DNA of 64,000 bases, from the NCBI GenBank assembly GCA_902785605.1, contig CACZZL010000005.1:1-64000 (forward strand), in the 5' to 3' direction. This DNA is from an uncultured Bacteroidales bacterium. Lineage in GTDB: Bacteria > Bacteroidota > Bacteroidia > Bacteroidales > Paludibacteraceae. Below are positions 1 to 9,970 of this stretch, in pieces (positions within the stretch are counted from its first letter, which is position 1; each line of letters opens with the position of its first letter). The translations under genes were made by a program, and so were the position numbers. The notes under the pieces were generated by a model that saw nothing but the letters and a program-made list of their open reading frames with translations, did no database searches and was not told where the DNA came from.

Positions 1-2380
1 ACATAGTCATGGTTTCGTGCTGGATGTATCCACCACCGGTCTGCATACCCTCGGCGAGACACATACCACCATCCACGGTTGTGACTCGATCTACGGTGTC
101 AGCTGGTACGTTAACCCGATCTACGATTTCTACGAGGAGAAAGATCTCTGCGAGAACGACACTCTTGAGTGGGAAGGTATGCTGTTTGTCGGTAGTCAGT
201 ATACTGCTTACGGTAAGACCTATGATCCGGCACCTTATGATAGTGTCCGCGGTCCGTTAGCACACGGCATCCATCACGAGAACGTCTATCGTCATACCAT
301 TGCCGGCTGTGACTCGATCTTCCACCTGACACTCAATGTCCACGAGGTCGCTCATACCGACAGTCTGGATAGCGTCTGCCAAGGTTCACCGTTCTTCAAC
401 CCGAACTGGAACTGGGGTCAGGGCCGTTATATGGAGACAAGCCGTGTAGGCACCTACACCAGTGTGGATACGATCCATTCGGTAGTAACAGGTTGCGACT
501 CTATCGTGACACTCACCCTGCGCGTAGACTCTGTATATGACTACACCCAGAACCTCGGTGCGTTCTGTCAGGATACGATCAATACGATGCGCGAATGGAT
601 TGACGACGAAGGACATAGTCATGGTTTCGTGCTGGATGTATCCACCACCGGTCTGCATACCCTCGGCGAGACGCATACTACCATCCACGGTTGTGACTCG
701 ATCTACGGTGTCAGCTGGTACGTTAACCCGATCTACGATTTCTACGAGGAGAAAGATCTCTGCGAAAACGACACGCTCGAGTGGGAAGGCATGTTGTTTG
801 TCGGTAGTCAGTATGCTGCTTACGGTAAGACCTATGATCCGGCACCTTATGATAGTGTCCGCGGTCCGTTGGCACACGGCATCCATCACGAGAACGTCTA
901 TCGTCATACCGTTGCAGGTTGTGACTCGATCTTCCACCTGACACTCAATGTCCATGAGGTAGCTCATACCGACAGTCTGGATAGCGTCTGCCAAGGATCA
1001 CCGTTCTTCAATCCGAACTGGAACTGGGGTCAGGGCCGTTATATGGAGACAGGTCGTGTAGGCACCTACACCAGTGTGGATACGATCCATTCGGTAGTAA
1101 CAGGATGTGACTCTATTGTAACACTGACCCTGCGTGTCGACTCTGTCTATAACTACACCAGCCAACAGGTTGTTTGTCAGGAATACGGAGTAGACTGGAT
1201 CTGGTACGAGAACGGTGTTCCGCAAGACACCATCTCGCTCGATAAGGGTGATACGACTTACGTTCTCGGACGTATATACCACACCATCCACGGTTGTGAT
1301 TCGATGTTCGGCAAGTCGGTTTATGTGGCCCCGATCTACCATATCTACGACACCGTCACCCTGTGCTCGAACGACTCCTTGCATTGGCAGGGAATGCTCT
1401 TCACCGGAGACGAGTACACCAACTACGGCCGCACCTATGTCACCTCGGACTTTGATAGTGTGAAGGTGAACTTGGCAGCGAACGAGTATGACTATGCGAT
1501 TCGTCGCGGTACGGCAGCCTATAGCTGTGACTCAGTGCACCATCTCCACCTGACCGTCAACGCGGTCGGCCGTGAGACCATCGAACGCCGTGCTTGTCAA
1601 TCGGAAGGCACGTACTACTACGAGCACCTGAACAATGGAGTAGGCGGCTACCTGAATGCTGCCCATCTCTCCGATGCCCTGACGCGTAAGGATACGATTC
1701 AAACGGTCTTGGGTTGCGACTCGATCATCACGCTCAATTACTTCGTCGACTCCGTCTATAACTACACCAGCCAACAGGTTGTTTGCCAGGAGTACAACAC
1801 CGATTGGATATGGTACGAGAATGGTGTTCCGCAAGATACCATCTCGCTCGACAAGGGTGATACGACCTATGTCCTCGGACGCGTGTACCACACCATCCAC
1901 GGTTGTGACTCGACCTATGGTAAGTCCGTTTACGTAGCGCCAATCTACCATATCTACGACACCTTGACTCTCTGCGAGAGCGATTCGCTCAGCTGGCAAG
2001 GCATCCTCTTTACCGGTCGTGAGTTCGCTAACTACAACCCGAACGGCTATGACGCGACCCATTACCGTCGTGTGCAGACGGGCTTGGCGGGTCAGGCAAA
2101 CTACTACACCGACACGGCACAATATTATACGGAACGCGCGTGCGACTCCGTTTATCACTTGGCGCTGCGGGTGAACACCGTTTATCGTGCATCGACCGAA
2201 CGTCGTGTATGTCAGTCGGAGGGTACGTATTTCTACGAGTACCTCAACAACGGAGTAGGCGGTTACCTGCCTGCCGTACACTTGTCCGACGCCTTGACGC
2301 GCAATGATACGATGCTGACCGCTCTCGGCTGTGACTCGATCGTCACGCTGCATTACTTCGTCGATTCCGTCTATGACTAC
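1..2380 (+). repeat. Near-identical tandem repeats inside the adhesin gene (612 bp and 609 bp periods)
   Basis: The first 60 bases recur almost unchanged at 613, giving a 612-bp (204-codon) period with few, mostly synonymous differences up to about 1140. A second pair starts at about 1150 and 1760 (NYTSQQVVCQEY), period 609 bp, with more divergence. Periods are multiples of three, so recombination between copies would change protein length without a frameshift. More copies probably lie upstream of the window. Confidence 0.9.
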
Positions 2381-4933
2381 CGTCAGACGCAGTACGTTTG
2401 TCAGGACACGATCAACAGCCTCTGGGAGTGGATTGATGACGAGGGACATAGTCATGGCTTCATCAACATCGCCGATTCGGGTAATTACTCCTTCGACGAG
2501 CCGCACACGACCATTCATGGTTGTGACTCAACCTACGGTCTTATCCTGCGCGTCAAGCCGATCTATCGCTTCGACTCGGCGTATGTCATCTGCGAGAACG
2601 AGCGTATGGTTTGGCAGGGACGTCAGTACACCGGTGACTCGGTACACGATGCAACGCTCAACGACTCGATCTTCCTGACCGTAGGCTTGCATTACGACAC
2701 CGCGCATTACACGACCGTAGAAGGCTGTGACTCCACCTACTACGTCCAGATTCGCGTCAACCCCGTATTCGACACTACGTCTTATATGCACACCTGCTAC
2801 AACGAGACTTTCGTTTGGCACCAGCAGGACATCGATGGTCTGTACGATGACCCGATGTGGGATGCGCAGGAGATGGATACCATCTTCATCTCGGCGGAAA
2901 TGGCCGTGCAGCAGCAGATCGTGCGTGACACGACCATGCGGTACTACGAGCGTATGCTGCATACAGTCAACGGCTGCGACAGCTTGAGCCGCCTCTGGTT
3001 GACCATTCACCCGACTTACTTCTTCTACACCGACACGTCCGTTTGTGCGAACGATGTGGTGGAGTACCGAGGCAAGCTGTTCTCGCATGAGGATACGACC
3101 TACACCGATACGCTGCACACGGCATTCGGTTGCGACAGTATCTTCCAGCTGCATATGCATGTCAGACCGGCGTATCTCTTCCACCGCTACCGCGATATAT
3201 GCGACAACGAGACTTTGTACTTGGAGGACAATGGACTCGATATCGTTTGGCAGCCGGGTGATCGTATTCCGGGACCGAGAGACTACGTCGAGTTCCCGGG
3301 TAAGACCCGTGAGGGATGTGACAGTTCGTATTTCTACCACGTGACCGTTCACCCCACGCACTATTTCGAGTCGTACGACACCGTCTGCAGTTCGCAGTTG
3401 ATGTTGCTCCAAGGCTCGCATTACGTAGGTCTGGATACGATCTACGACGTGCTGACACATCAGGAGCCGCTCGATATCGTTTACACCGATTCGTTGCACA
3501 CCTCCACCTGTCCGTACTGCGAGAATCAGGTCGGCTGTGACTCGATCTACCGCATCTACGCCCATATCCTGCCGCAGTACTATCACCTGGATAGGGACAC
3601 GATCTGCGACAACGAGGTCCTCACTTGGCGTGCACACACCTACGAAGGTCTGCAGCCGGGTGACTACATCACGATCGACAGCCTGACAACCAAGGCGGGT
3701 TGTGACTCCGTCTACGAGTTACGTCTGCATGTGGCTCCGACCTATTACTTCGAGGACCACATCACCAAGTGTGCGGACGAAGACCTGACCTGGCGTGCTC
3801 ATAACCTGGATCATATCGAAGCCGGCGATCATCTGATCTACGACAGCCTCCACACGGAGTACTTCGGCTGTGACTCGGTTTATCACCTCTACCTGACGGT
3901 GCTGGACACCACGTTCGAGATCATCTACGACACGATCTGCCGCACGGAGAGTTATGACTTCCACGGTCGTATGCTCATGGAGCCGGGCGATTACAAGGAT
4001 ACGACGACCAATGCCTGGGGCTGTCACCACTTCACGTACCTCCACTTGGAGGTGATTGAACCGACCGTGCCGACGGCTTGGGCAGACTCCATCTGTGCCG
4101 ATGACAGCGCGTACGAGCTGTTCTACACCTACACCGGACGTGACCCGATCGGCTACTCCGTTTACTACGACGAGGAGGGCCATTACTACGGCTTCGTGGA
4201 CCAGATCGACATCCCGATCACGACGGAGGAAGAGCTCCATATGCTGACGCTGCCGATGCCATTCCGCGGTAATGATATCACTAATTATCCGAAGCCGGAC
4301 TATTACAACATCCGCCTTGTGCTGGACAACGGAATCTGTACCAACCCGGATCTGTGTGCGACCGATACGAACATCGTGCTCAGTTATCCGTCCTGGCTCA
4401 CGCAGCAGCGTTTTGGCGATGTGATTGCCCTGTATAACGAGAAGTATAACGGTGGCTACTACTGGGATGCGTACCAGTGGTATCACGGCGATGAACTGCT
4501 CGTCGGTGAGACTCATGAGTACCTGTATATACCGACCGGACTGATCGTGGGTGATCAGTACCACGTACGCTTGACGCGTGTGGGTGAGACAGTCGATTTC
4601 CAGACCTGCCCGATCACCATCGTAGGCGATCCTATCGCGGATGATTTTGCCCCGCAAATGGGCTACCTGTCTGTCGTACCGACCTGTATCGTAACCGGTC
4701 ACCCGTACGCGAACATCCTCTCCCGCAAGGACGGTACGTACCGCATCTCGAACAGCAACGGTCTGTTAGTGAGTGAAGGTGTGTTCCGTGCCGATGTGAC
4801 ACAAGTCGAACTGCCGGCTGTTCCCGGCATGTACATCTTCCAGCTGTGGTCGGCTGACACCCCTGAAGAACCCTATCGTTCCATCAAAGTAATTGTGAAA
4901 GAAGTATGCGAAAACTGCAATATGCCCTTTTAA
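2..4933 (+). CDS. Giant Cys-rich repeat adhesin with T9SS sorting domain (5' partial)
   Basis: The frame is already open at the first base: the opening codons match the segment DEGHSHGF that recurs complete near 604, so the N-terminus lies outside the window. About 1640 residues are visible. They consist of roughly 20 repeats, each with a GCDS[IVT] motif ending a beta-rich unit and a second Cys in motifs such as LCENDTLEW; the pairing suggests one disulfide per repeat. The last 90 residues (GTYRISNSNG, then VELPAVPGMY, then IKVIVKE) resemble the type IX secretion type A sorting domain, so export to the surface is likely. The tail CENCNMPF after this domain is unusual and arises because the stop lies inside the next gene. 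Adhesin role is inferred from architecture only. Confidence 0.85.
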   Translation, partial: HSHGFVLDVSTTGLHTLGETHTTIHGCDSIYGVSWYVNPIYDFYEEKDLCENDTLEWEGMLFVGSQYTAYGKTYDPAPYDSVRGPLAHGIHHENVYRHTIAGCDSIFHLTLNVHEVAHTDSLDSVCQGSPFFNPNWNWGQGRYMETSRVGTYTSVDTIHSVVTGCDSIVTLTLRVDSVYDYTQNLGAFCQDTINTMREWIDDEGHSHGFVLDVSTTGLHTLGETHTTIHGCDSIYGVSWYVNPIYDFYEEKDLCENDTLEWEGMLFVGSQYAAYGKTYDPAPYDSVRGPLAHGIHHENVYRHTVAGCDSIFHLTLNVHEVAHTDSLDSVCQGSPFFNPNWNWGQGRYMETGRVGTYTSVDTIHSVVTGCDSIVTLTLRVDSVYNYTSQQVVCQEYGVDWIWYENGVPQDTISLDKGDTTYVLGRIYHTIHGCDSMFGKSVYVAPIYHIYDTVTLCSNDSLHWQGMLFTGDEYTNYGRTYVTSDFDSVKVNLAANEYDYAIRRGTAAYSCDSVHHLHLTVNAVGRETIERRACQSEGTYYYEHLNNGVGGYLNAAHLSDALTRKDTIQTVLGCDSIITLNYFVDSVYNYTSQQVVCQEYNTDWIWYENGVPQDTISLDKGDTTYVLGRVYHTIHGCDSTYGKSVYVAPIYHIYDTLTLCESDSLSWQGILFTGREFANYNPNGYDATHYRRVQTGLAGQANYYTDTAQYYTERACDSVYHLALRVNTVYRASTERRVCQSEGTYFYEYLNNGVGGYLPAVHLSDALTRNDTMLTALGCDSIVTLHYFVDSVYDYRQTQYVCQDTINSLWEWIDDEGHSHGFINIADSGNYSFDEPHTTIHGCDSTYGLILRVKPIYRFDSAYVICENERMVWQGRQYTGDSVHDATLNDSIFLTVGLHYDTAHYTTVEGCDSTYYVQIRVNPVFDTTSYMHTCYNETFVWHQQDIDGLYDDPMWDAQEMDTIFISAEMAVQQQIVRDTTMRYYERMLHTVNGCDSLSRLWLTIHPTYFFYTDTSVCANDVVEYRGKLFSHEDTTYTDTLHTAFGCDSIFQLHMHVRPAYLFHRYRDICDNETLYLEDNGLDIVWQPGDRIPGPRDYVEFPGKTREGCDSSYFYHVTVHPTHYFESYDTVCSSQLMLLQGSHYVGLDTIYDVLTHQEPLDIVYTDSLHTSTCPYCENQVGCDSIYRIYAHILPQYYHLDRDTICDNEVLTWRAHTYEGLQPGDYITIDSLTTKAGCDSVYELRLHVAPTYYFEDHITKCADEDLTWRAHNLDHIEAGDHLIYDSLHTEYFGCDSVYHLYLTVLDTTFEIIYDTICRTESYDFHGRMLMEPGDYKDTTTNAWGCHHFTYLHLEVIEPTVPTAWADSICADDSAYELFYTYTGRDPIGYSVYYDEEGHYYGFVDQIDIPITTEEELHMLTLPMPFRGNDITNYPKPDYYNIRLVLDNGICTNPDLCATDTNIVLSYPSWLTQQRFGDVIALYNEKYNGGYYWDAYQWYHGDELLVGETHEYLYIPTGLIVGDQYHVRLTRVGETVDFQTCPITIVGDPIADDFAPQMGYLSVVPTCIVTGHPYANILSRKDGTYRISNSNGLLVSEGVFRADVTQVELPAVPGMYIFQLWSADTPEEPYRSIKVIVKEVCENCNMPF

Positions 4934-5973
4934 TCCTATGTTTCATCTGCCCGCAGATGGCATGGGGGCAGAGGCGTTTTGAGATGGCTGAACATTGGGA
5001 ATACCAGTTGCAGCGGCTCAATGACTTTACGACGAATGACGTCGGGAACAAGACCGATGTGTTCTGGGGTCTGCACACTTCGCAGTACGCCGGATCACAT
5101 CACCTGCTCGGGTTCTCGGTGGAGGGAAGCTGGACAGCGTTCCTCAATAACATGCCACAAGCCAAGATCTTACCCGGTGGCGGTGCCGCGGGTCTGCATC
5201 TGCTCTACGAGTACCAGTACAGCGGACTGCTGTTCCAGACCGGTGTGGGTGTCAACTACCAGCGTGTGTACAACAACGTAACCGACACCAGCATCTACCA
5301 CTATAACATGCACGACACCTGGGAGGGCGTCAACGATGTCGAGTTCACCCTCAAGCATGATTTCTATCATCGTCGCGATTTCGCGCACCAGTTGTACGGT
5401 CAAGTGCCGCTTTATATCGGTCACTACCTGCTCAGCCCTGCCGGAGTAGGGTACTGGATGGCGGGTGTGCATTTCAACTACGCGTTCTGGGGCGGCACCA
5501 AGCAGCAGCTCGAAGGATCGACTATGGGACAGTACGAAGCCTACCTCGGTATCTGGCGCGAGATGGATAACCACGGTTTCCGAAAAGATGTGCCAATCGA
5601 GCGCAAGGGGGACAAACTGAACCTCAAACTGGATGTGATGGCACATGCGGAGATGGGATACGAGATCACGACCTATCACGGTCCGCATAACTACCGCGTC
5701 ACAGCGGCCAGCCGAACCGATGTCCGCGTGCGTTTGGCAGCCTTCGTCGATATGGGTATTCTCAATATATGCCCGCAAACGAACAACGTGTTCTACGACA
5801 CGCCGATGGAGACGATCTACGATTTCCCGACCTATCGGATGGACCATGTCTTCTCCACGGCTGACGCCAAAGCATTCTGGTTGAGAAACCTGTATGCCGG
5901 CATTCGTATGACCGTGCTCATCGGCTTCCCGGGCAATGAACATTGTATCCTTTGTGACCCCTGGAGGCACTAA
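4906..5973 (+). CDS. Outer-membrane beta-barrel protein paired with the adhesin
   Basis: 355 residues with a clear signal peptide (MRKLQYALLILCFICPQMAWG, cut before QRRF) and alternating aromatic strands such as YSGLLFQTGVGVNYQ and GYWMAGVHFNYAFWGG, typical of an outer-membrane barrel. The start codon lies 28 nt inside the adhesin gene, so translation is probably coupled. In Bacteroidota large surface adhesins are often followed by a membrane partner (SprB with SprF), but this protein lacks the recognisable PorP/SprF N-terminus; that role is an inference from position. No family was recognised. Confidence 0.75.
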   Translation: MRKLQYALLILCFICPQMAWGQRRFEMAEHWEYQLQRLNDFTTNDVGNKTDVFWGLHTSQYAGSHHLLGFSVEGSWTAFLNNMPQAKILPGGGAAGLHLLYEYQYSGLLFQTGVGVNYQRVYNNVTDTSIYHYNMHDTWEGVNDVEFTLKHDFYHRRDFAHQLYGQVPLYIGHYLLSPAGVGYWMAGVHFNYAFWGGTKQQLEGSTMGQYEAYLGIWREMDNHGFRKDVPIERKGDKLNLKLDVMAHAEMGYEITTYHGPHNYRVTAASRTDVRVRLAAFVDMGILNICPQTNNVFYDTPMETIYDFPTYRMDHVFSTADAKAFWLRNLYAGIRMTVLIGFPGNEHCILCDPWRH

Positions 5974-5995
5974 TTTACAAAAAAAAGAAGAATTA

Positions 5996-6027
5996 TTTGC
6001 ACAATTGCAAAAAAAGTTGTACCTTTG
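5996..6027 (+). promoter_or_regulatory. Promoter of the DASS transporter operon
   Basis: TTTG at 5996 and TACCTTTG at 6020 with a 20-bp spacer match the Bacteroidota -33/-7 consensus. The leader to the ATG at 6111 is about 75 nt. Confidence 0.8.
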
Positions 6028-6110
6028 CAGCCGTTTTTTGCAAAAAAATGCCGTTTGGCAGTAATTGCGAGCGTATTTTGCATGTTTTAAGCAAGTAAAT
6101 ATAACAAACA

Positions 6111-7565
6111 ATGAAAAAATTTAACGTTAAAAATTATGTATTAGCACCGCTGACAGCGATCGTGGTGCTTTTCCTCTGGTTTATGCCGATCGAGTGGTTT
6201 GGCATCGAGGGATTGACGGTCATCCAGCAGCGTACAATCGCTATCTTTGCGTACGCAGCGCTGATGTGGATGTTCGAGATCATTCCGGCGTGGGCTACCT
6301 CTGTGACCACTATCGTGTTCCTGCTCTTTGCTGTGTCCAACAAGGGCTTTGTGACACAAATGACAGACATTAACCCGGAGACAGGAGAGAAGTTGGTTTA
6401 CTTCCTGGAAGGAACTCCGGCGAACTTCAAAGAACTGATGGCGGCCTTTGCAGACCCGATCATCATGCTCTTCTTGGGTGGTTTCGTGTTGGCGATTGCA
6501 GCCAGCAAAGTGGGCTTGGATATTTTCCTGGCTAAGATCATGCTCAAGCCGTTCGGTACCAACCCCAAATGGGTGCTCCTCGGTTTCCTGACGATCATCA
6601 GCGTGATGTCTATGTTCATGTCCAACACCGCTACAGCAGCGATGATGTTAGCCTTCCTCGCTCCGGTACTCCGTACCCTGCCTGTGGACGGCGGCGGTCG
6701 TGTGAGCTTGGCGATGGCCATTCCTATCGCAGCGAACATCGGCGGTCTGGGTACGCCTATCGGTACACCTCCGAACGCCATCGCGATTGGTCAGCTGGCT
6801 TCGATGGATGTCAATATCGGTTTCGGCGCGTGGATGATTCGTTTTGTGCCGGTAGTGGTCATCATGATCATCTTCGCTTGGTTGTTCCTTATGTGGATGT
6901 TCCCGTTCAAAGCCAAGAACGTCAAGATCGTCATCGAGCACGATGAGAGCCATAAGATCGATTGGCAGTTCTGGGTTGTAACCTTCACTTTCCTGCTCAC
7001 GATCCTCCTCTGGATGACGGGTGAGCTGACGCATCTGAACTCGAACATGATCGCGCTGATTCCGTTTGGCGTCTTTGCACTCCTCGGTATCTTCAAACGC
7101 GATGACTTCGCTAAGATTGACTGGCACGTGCTGTGGATGGTAGCCGGTGGTTTTGCACTCGGTACGGCCCTCAACAAGACCGGTTTGGCATCTGTAATGG
7201 TAGAGGCTATTCCGTTCAGCTCTTGGTCCGCATTGGCCGTGCTCATCAGTGCCGGTCTGCTCGGATGGATCCTGTCTAACTTCATCGCTAACTCGTCGGC
7301 AGCCAACTTGCTCGTTCCTATCTTGGCAGTCGTAGGTACCGCTATGACAGAGCAATTAGGCGCTTTCGGTGGTGTGACCACACTGCTCGTTTGCGTAGCT
7401 GCTTCGACCTCGTTCGCAATGTTGTTCCCGATCTCCACACCGCCGAATGCCATCGCTTGTTCGACCGGTTTGATCCAAACCAAGGACATGATGAAAGTCG
7501 GTCTGGTCGTAGGTTTGGTCGGAATCGCCCTTTCGTACGCAGTCCTGTTGGTATTCCCGTTCTAA
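6111..7565 (+). CDS. DASS (SLC13) family sodium/dicarboxylate symporter
   Basis: 484 residues, hydrophobic throughout with about a dozen membrane segments. It carries both inverted-repeat signatures of the divalent anion:Na+ symporters: MSNTATAAM plus GTPPNAIAIG in the first half and NSSAANLLVPI plus STPPNAIACSTG in the second. These loops bind sodium and the carboxylate in VcINDY. The second SNT motif reads NSS here. Substrate is probably succinate, fumarate or malate, not decidable from sequence. Only 12 bp separate it from the porin downstream, suggesting an inner-membrane/outer-membrane uptake or export pair. Confidence 0.92.
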   Translation: MKKFNVKNYVLAPLTAIVVLFLWFMPIEWFGIEGLTVIQQRTIAIFAYAALMWMFEIIPAWATSVTTIVFLLFAVSNKGFVTQMTDINPETGEKLVYFLEGTPANFKELMAAFADPIIMLFLGGFVLAIAASKVGLDIFLAKIMLKPFGTNPKWVLLGFLTIISVMSMFMSNTATAAMMLAFLAPVLRTLPVDGGGRVSLAMAIPIAANIGGLGTPIGTPPNAIAIGQLASMDVNIGFGAWMIRFVPVVVIMIIFAWLFLMWMFPFKAKNVKIVIEHDESHKIDWQFWVVTFTFLLTILLWMTGELTHLNSNMIALIPFGVFALLGIFKRDDFAKIDWHVLWMVAGGFALGTALNKTGLASVMVEAIPFSSWSALAVLISAGLLGWILSNFIANSSAANLLVPILAVVGTAMTEQLGAFGGVTTLLVCVAASTSFAMLFPISTPPNAIACSTGLIQTKDMMKVGLVVGLVGIALSYAVLLVFPF

Positions 7566-7577
7566 AAAAATAAAGTT

Positions 7578-9023
7578 ATGGGTAACAGATCTAAGTTCAT
7601 CATAATCTGTCTTTTGTCCATTGTCCTTTGTCCTATCTCTCTCCGGGCACAGGAAGTGAAGACGGATAAGAAAGAGGCTGCGAAATCGCACCTCAAACAG
7701 CACTTCAAACCCTACGGTTTCATTCGTAACTACTTTACCTATGACAGCCGTGAGAGTTGGTCGGGTACGGGTGATTTATACAATTACCAGCCCAAGGACG
7801 AACTGTGGAATCAGACCGTAGCGGAAGCCGCTTACACGGGTGCTCCCCGTGAGGACCTGAATGCCGTCAGCACCTTCCGTTTCCTGTCGCTCACCACACG
7901 TATCGGACTCAATATCGTCGATTATAAATGGCGTGGCATGGAGATTGGCGGTAAGATCGAAGCGGACTTCTATGCCGGCTTGAGCACCAAGAGTTCGACC
8001 AACATCTCTCAGTCGCACTCCTTGAGCGGTGTGGCTCAACTCCGTCTGCGTCAGGCGTACCTGTCACTCGGATGGGACAGCCTGCCGATGATGCAGGGTA
8101 AGGACTACGCCCGTGTGGACCTGACGATCGGTCAGGCCTGGCACCCGATGGCTGCCGACCTCTGTGATGCCATCGCGCTCAACAGCGGTGCACCCTTCGG
8201 ACCGTTCAGCCGTACGCCGCAAGTTCGCTTGGACGCACGCCTCGGTAAGTACGTCACCTTGACGGCGGCCGGCTTGTGGCAAATGCAGTACCTGTCCATC
8301 GGACCGGATAACATCACGTCGGCGGAGTATATCGCCTACAGCAAGACGCCCGAAGCCTATCTGGGCCTCTCCATCCACGACAAAGGATGGCTGTTCCGTG
8401 CCGGAGCAGACGTGCTCAGCATCAGCCCGCGTCACCAAGGCACCCTCTACGGAGTCAAGGTGAAAGTCAACGACCGCATCACGACCGCGTCGCCCTTCCT
8501 CTACTTGCAGTATAAGAAAGGCGAGTTCTCGTTCAAGGCCAAGACCATCTTTGCCGAGTCCGGCGAGCATATGAATATGTACGGCGGATACGGAATCAAG
8601 GGTGTGAACGGCGACGGTTCGTACACCTACACGCCGATTCGTCACTCGACTTCATGGATCAGCCTCGTGTACGGCGGTAAAGTGGGCGCACAGGAAGAGA
8701 AACACCCGCAGAAACTGCAGGGAATCCTGTTCGGCGGATACGTCAAGAACTTCGGTACCAAGGACGCGCTCTACGATATCGACTCCGACGGTAAGTACAC
8801 CAAAGCGGAGTTCTTCTGCCCGCGTTCGGGTGCGATGAATCAGATGTGGCGTCTGAGTCCGACCTTGCTCTACACGGTCGGTAAGTTCCAACTCGGTCTG
8901 GAGTACGAGATCACCTCCGTACAGTACGGTGACGGTGTGCTCGATGCACACGCCTTGTCCACCAACGGCTTACATTGGGTGACCAATCACCGCGTACAGT
9001 TGATGACCAAGTACAACTTCTAA
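7578..9023 (+). CDS. Outer-membrane porin-like protein
   Basis: 481 residues with a signal peptide (LSIVLCPISLRAQ) followed by a long series of amphipathic strands and an aromatic C-terminus (VQLMTKYNF), the usual end of a barrel. The opening HFKPYGFIRNYFTYDSRES recalls Bacteroidales porins related to phosphate-selective porins. It lies 12 bp after the DASS transporter and before a terminator, so it is probably the outer-membrane channel for the same solute. Confidence 0.82.
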   Translation: MGNRSKFIIICLLSIVLCPISLRAQEVKTDKKEAAKSHLKQHFKPYGFIRNYFTYDSRESWSGTGDLYNYQPKDELWNQTVAEAAYTGAPREDLNAVSTFRFLSLTTRIGLNIVDYKWRGMEIGGKIEADFYAGLSTKSSTNISQSHSLSGVAQLRLRQAYLSLGWDSLPMMQGKDYARVDLTIGQAWHPMAADLCDAIALNSGAPFGPFSRTPQVRLDARLGKYVTLTAAGLWQMQYLSIGPDNITSAEYIAYSKTPEAYLGLSIHDKGWLFRAGADVLSISPRHQGTLYGVKVKVNDRITTASPFLYLQYKKGEFSFKAKTIFAESGEHMNMYGGYGIKGVNGDGSYTYTPIRHSTSWISLVYGGKVGAQEEKHPQKLQGILFGGYVKNFGTKDALYDIDSDGKYTKAEFFCPRSGAMNQMWRLSPTLLYTVGKFQLGLEYEITSVQYGDGVLDAHALSTNGLHWVTNHRVQLMTKYNF

Positions 9024-9030
9024 GACAACA

Positions 9031-9062
9031 AAAAAGAGGCTCTGCGGAGTCTCTTTTTTTTT
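9031..9062. terminator. Terminator after the porin; also serves panB side
   Basis: AGAGGCTC, loop TGCG, GAGTCTCT (one G-T pair), then nine T. A-rich on the left, so it could work in both directions between convergent genes. Confidence 0.85.
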
Positions 9063-9078
9063 GTGCTTAGTGGGGGAG

Positions 9079-9894
9079 TTAGTAACTCTCTTCTGGGGAA
9101 GGGAACGTGCTGTCCTTAACCGCATCTACGTATTCTTCCACCGCTCCTTTCACCGTGCCTGCCAATTGGGCAAAATGACGGAGGAACTTAGGTTTGAAGC
9201 CCTGATTGAGTCCTAACATATCGTGCAGCACGAGCACCTGACCGTCACAACCGCTGCCGGCTCCGATACCGATCACCGGACAACTGACCGCTTTGGTCAC
9301 TTTGGCAGCCAACGCAGCCGGGATCTTCTCCAGCACTATGGAGAAACAGCCTGCTTCGTCCAGCAACTTGGCATCGTGCAGCAGTTTCTCGGCCTCCGCC
9401 TCCTCTTTGGCGCGCAGACCGTATCCGCCGAACTGGTTCACACTCTGCGGGGTCAGTCCCAAGTGACCCATCACCGGCACACCGGCCTGAATCATATGAC
9501 GGATAGCCGGCAGAATCTCTTCACCGCCCTCTAACTTGACGGCATCACAGCCGCTCTCTTTCATAATCTTAATCGCATTACGCACCGCGTCCTCTTCGCT
9601 CACCTGGTAGCTGCCGAACGGCATATCGCATACCACGAGCGCGTGTTTTGCGGCACGGACCACGCCTTTGGTGAGAAAAATCATCTCATCCACCGTGATC
9701 GGAAGCGTGTAAGCATTACCACAGACTACGTTGCTGGCACTGTCACCGACCAACAGAATATCGACACCGGCTTCATCCACCAGCGAGGCAAGGGTAAAAT
9801 CATAACTGGTCAACATAGCGATCTTCTCGCCGTTGGCTTTCATCAGACGCAGCTTGGCTGTCGTCATGCGGGTATTTTGTACGTGTACAGACAT
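9079..9894 (-). CDS. panB: 3-methyl-2-oxobutanoate hydroxymethyltransferase
   Basis: First committed step of pantothenate synthesis: transfers a hydroxymethyl group from methylene-THF to ketoisovalerate. The 271-residue length and motifs fit PanB: MLTSYDFTLASLVDEAG, LVGDSASNV, the GGYGLRA loop, catalytic Glu in IVLEKIP and IGIGAGSGCDGQVLV. The frame is open 244 codons further upstream, but that part runs antisense through the FecCD gene and across both promoters; the true start is the ATG at 9894, right after a TATCTTTG box. No panC or panD is nearby. Confidence 0.95.
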   Translation of the reverse strand: MSVHVQNTRMTTAKLRLMKANGEKIAMLTSYDFTLASLVDEAGVDILLVGDSASNVVCGNAYTLPITVDEMIFLTKGVVRAAKHALVVCDMPFGSYQVSEEDAVRNAIKIMKESGCDAVKLEGGEEILPAIRHMIQAGVPVMGHLGLTPQSVNQFGGYGLRAKEEAEAEKLLHDAKLLDEAGCFSIVLEKIPAALAAKVTKAVSCPVIGIGAGSGCDGQVLVLHDMLGLNQGFKPKFLRHFAQLAGTVKGAVEEYVDAVKDSTFPSPEESY

Positions 9895-9914
9895 AATTTT
9901 AACAAAAAAACATG

Positions 9915-9945
9915 CAAAGATACTGCTTTTTTTGCATATATCAAA
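9915..9945 (-). promoter_or_regulatory. panB promoter
   Basis: TATCTTTG (9922-9915) with TTTG (9945-9942) and a 19-bp spacer. It overlaps the opposite FecCD promoter by about 15 bp. Confidence 0.8.
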
Positions 9946-9962
9946 ATATTTTCGTAATTTTG
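9931..9962 (+). promoter_or_regulatory. FecCD permease promoter, nearly leaderless
   Basis: TTTG at 9931 and TAATTTTG at 9955, spacer 20 bp. The ATG at 9971 is only 8 nt after the -7 box, so the mRNA has almost no leader. Confidence 0.8.
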
Positions 9963-9970
9963 CAGCATAA

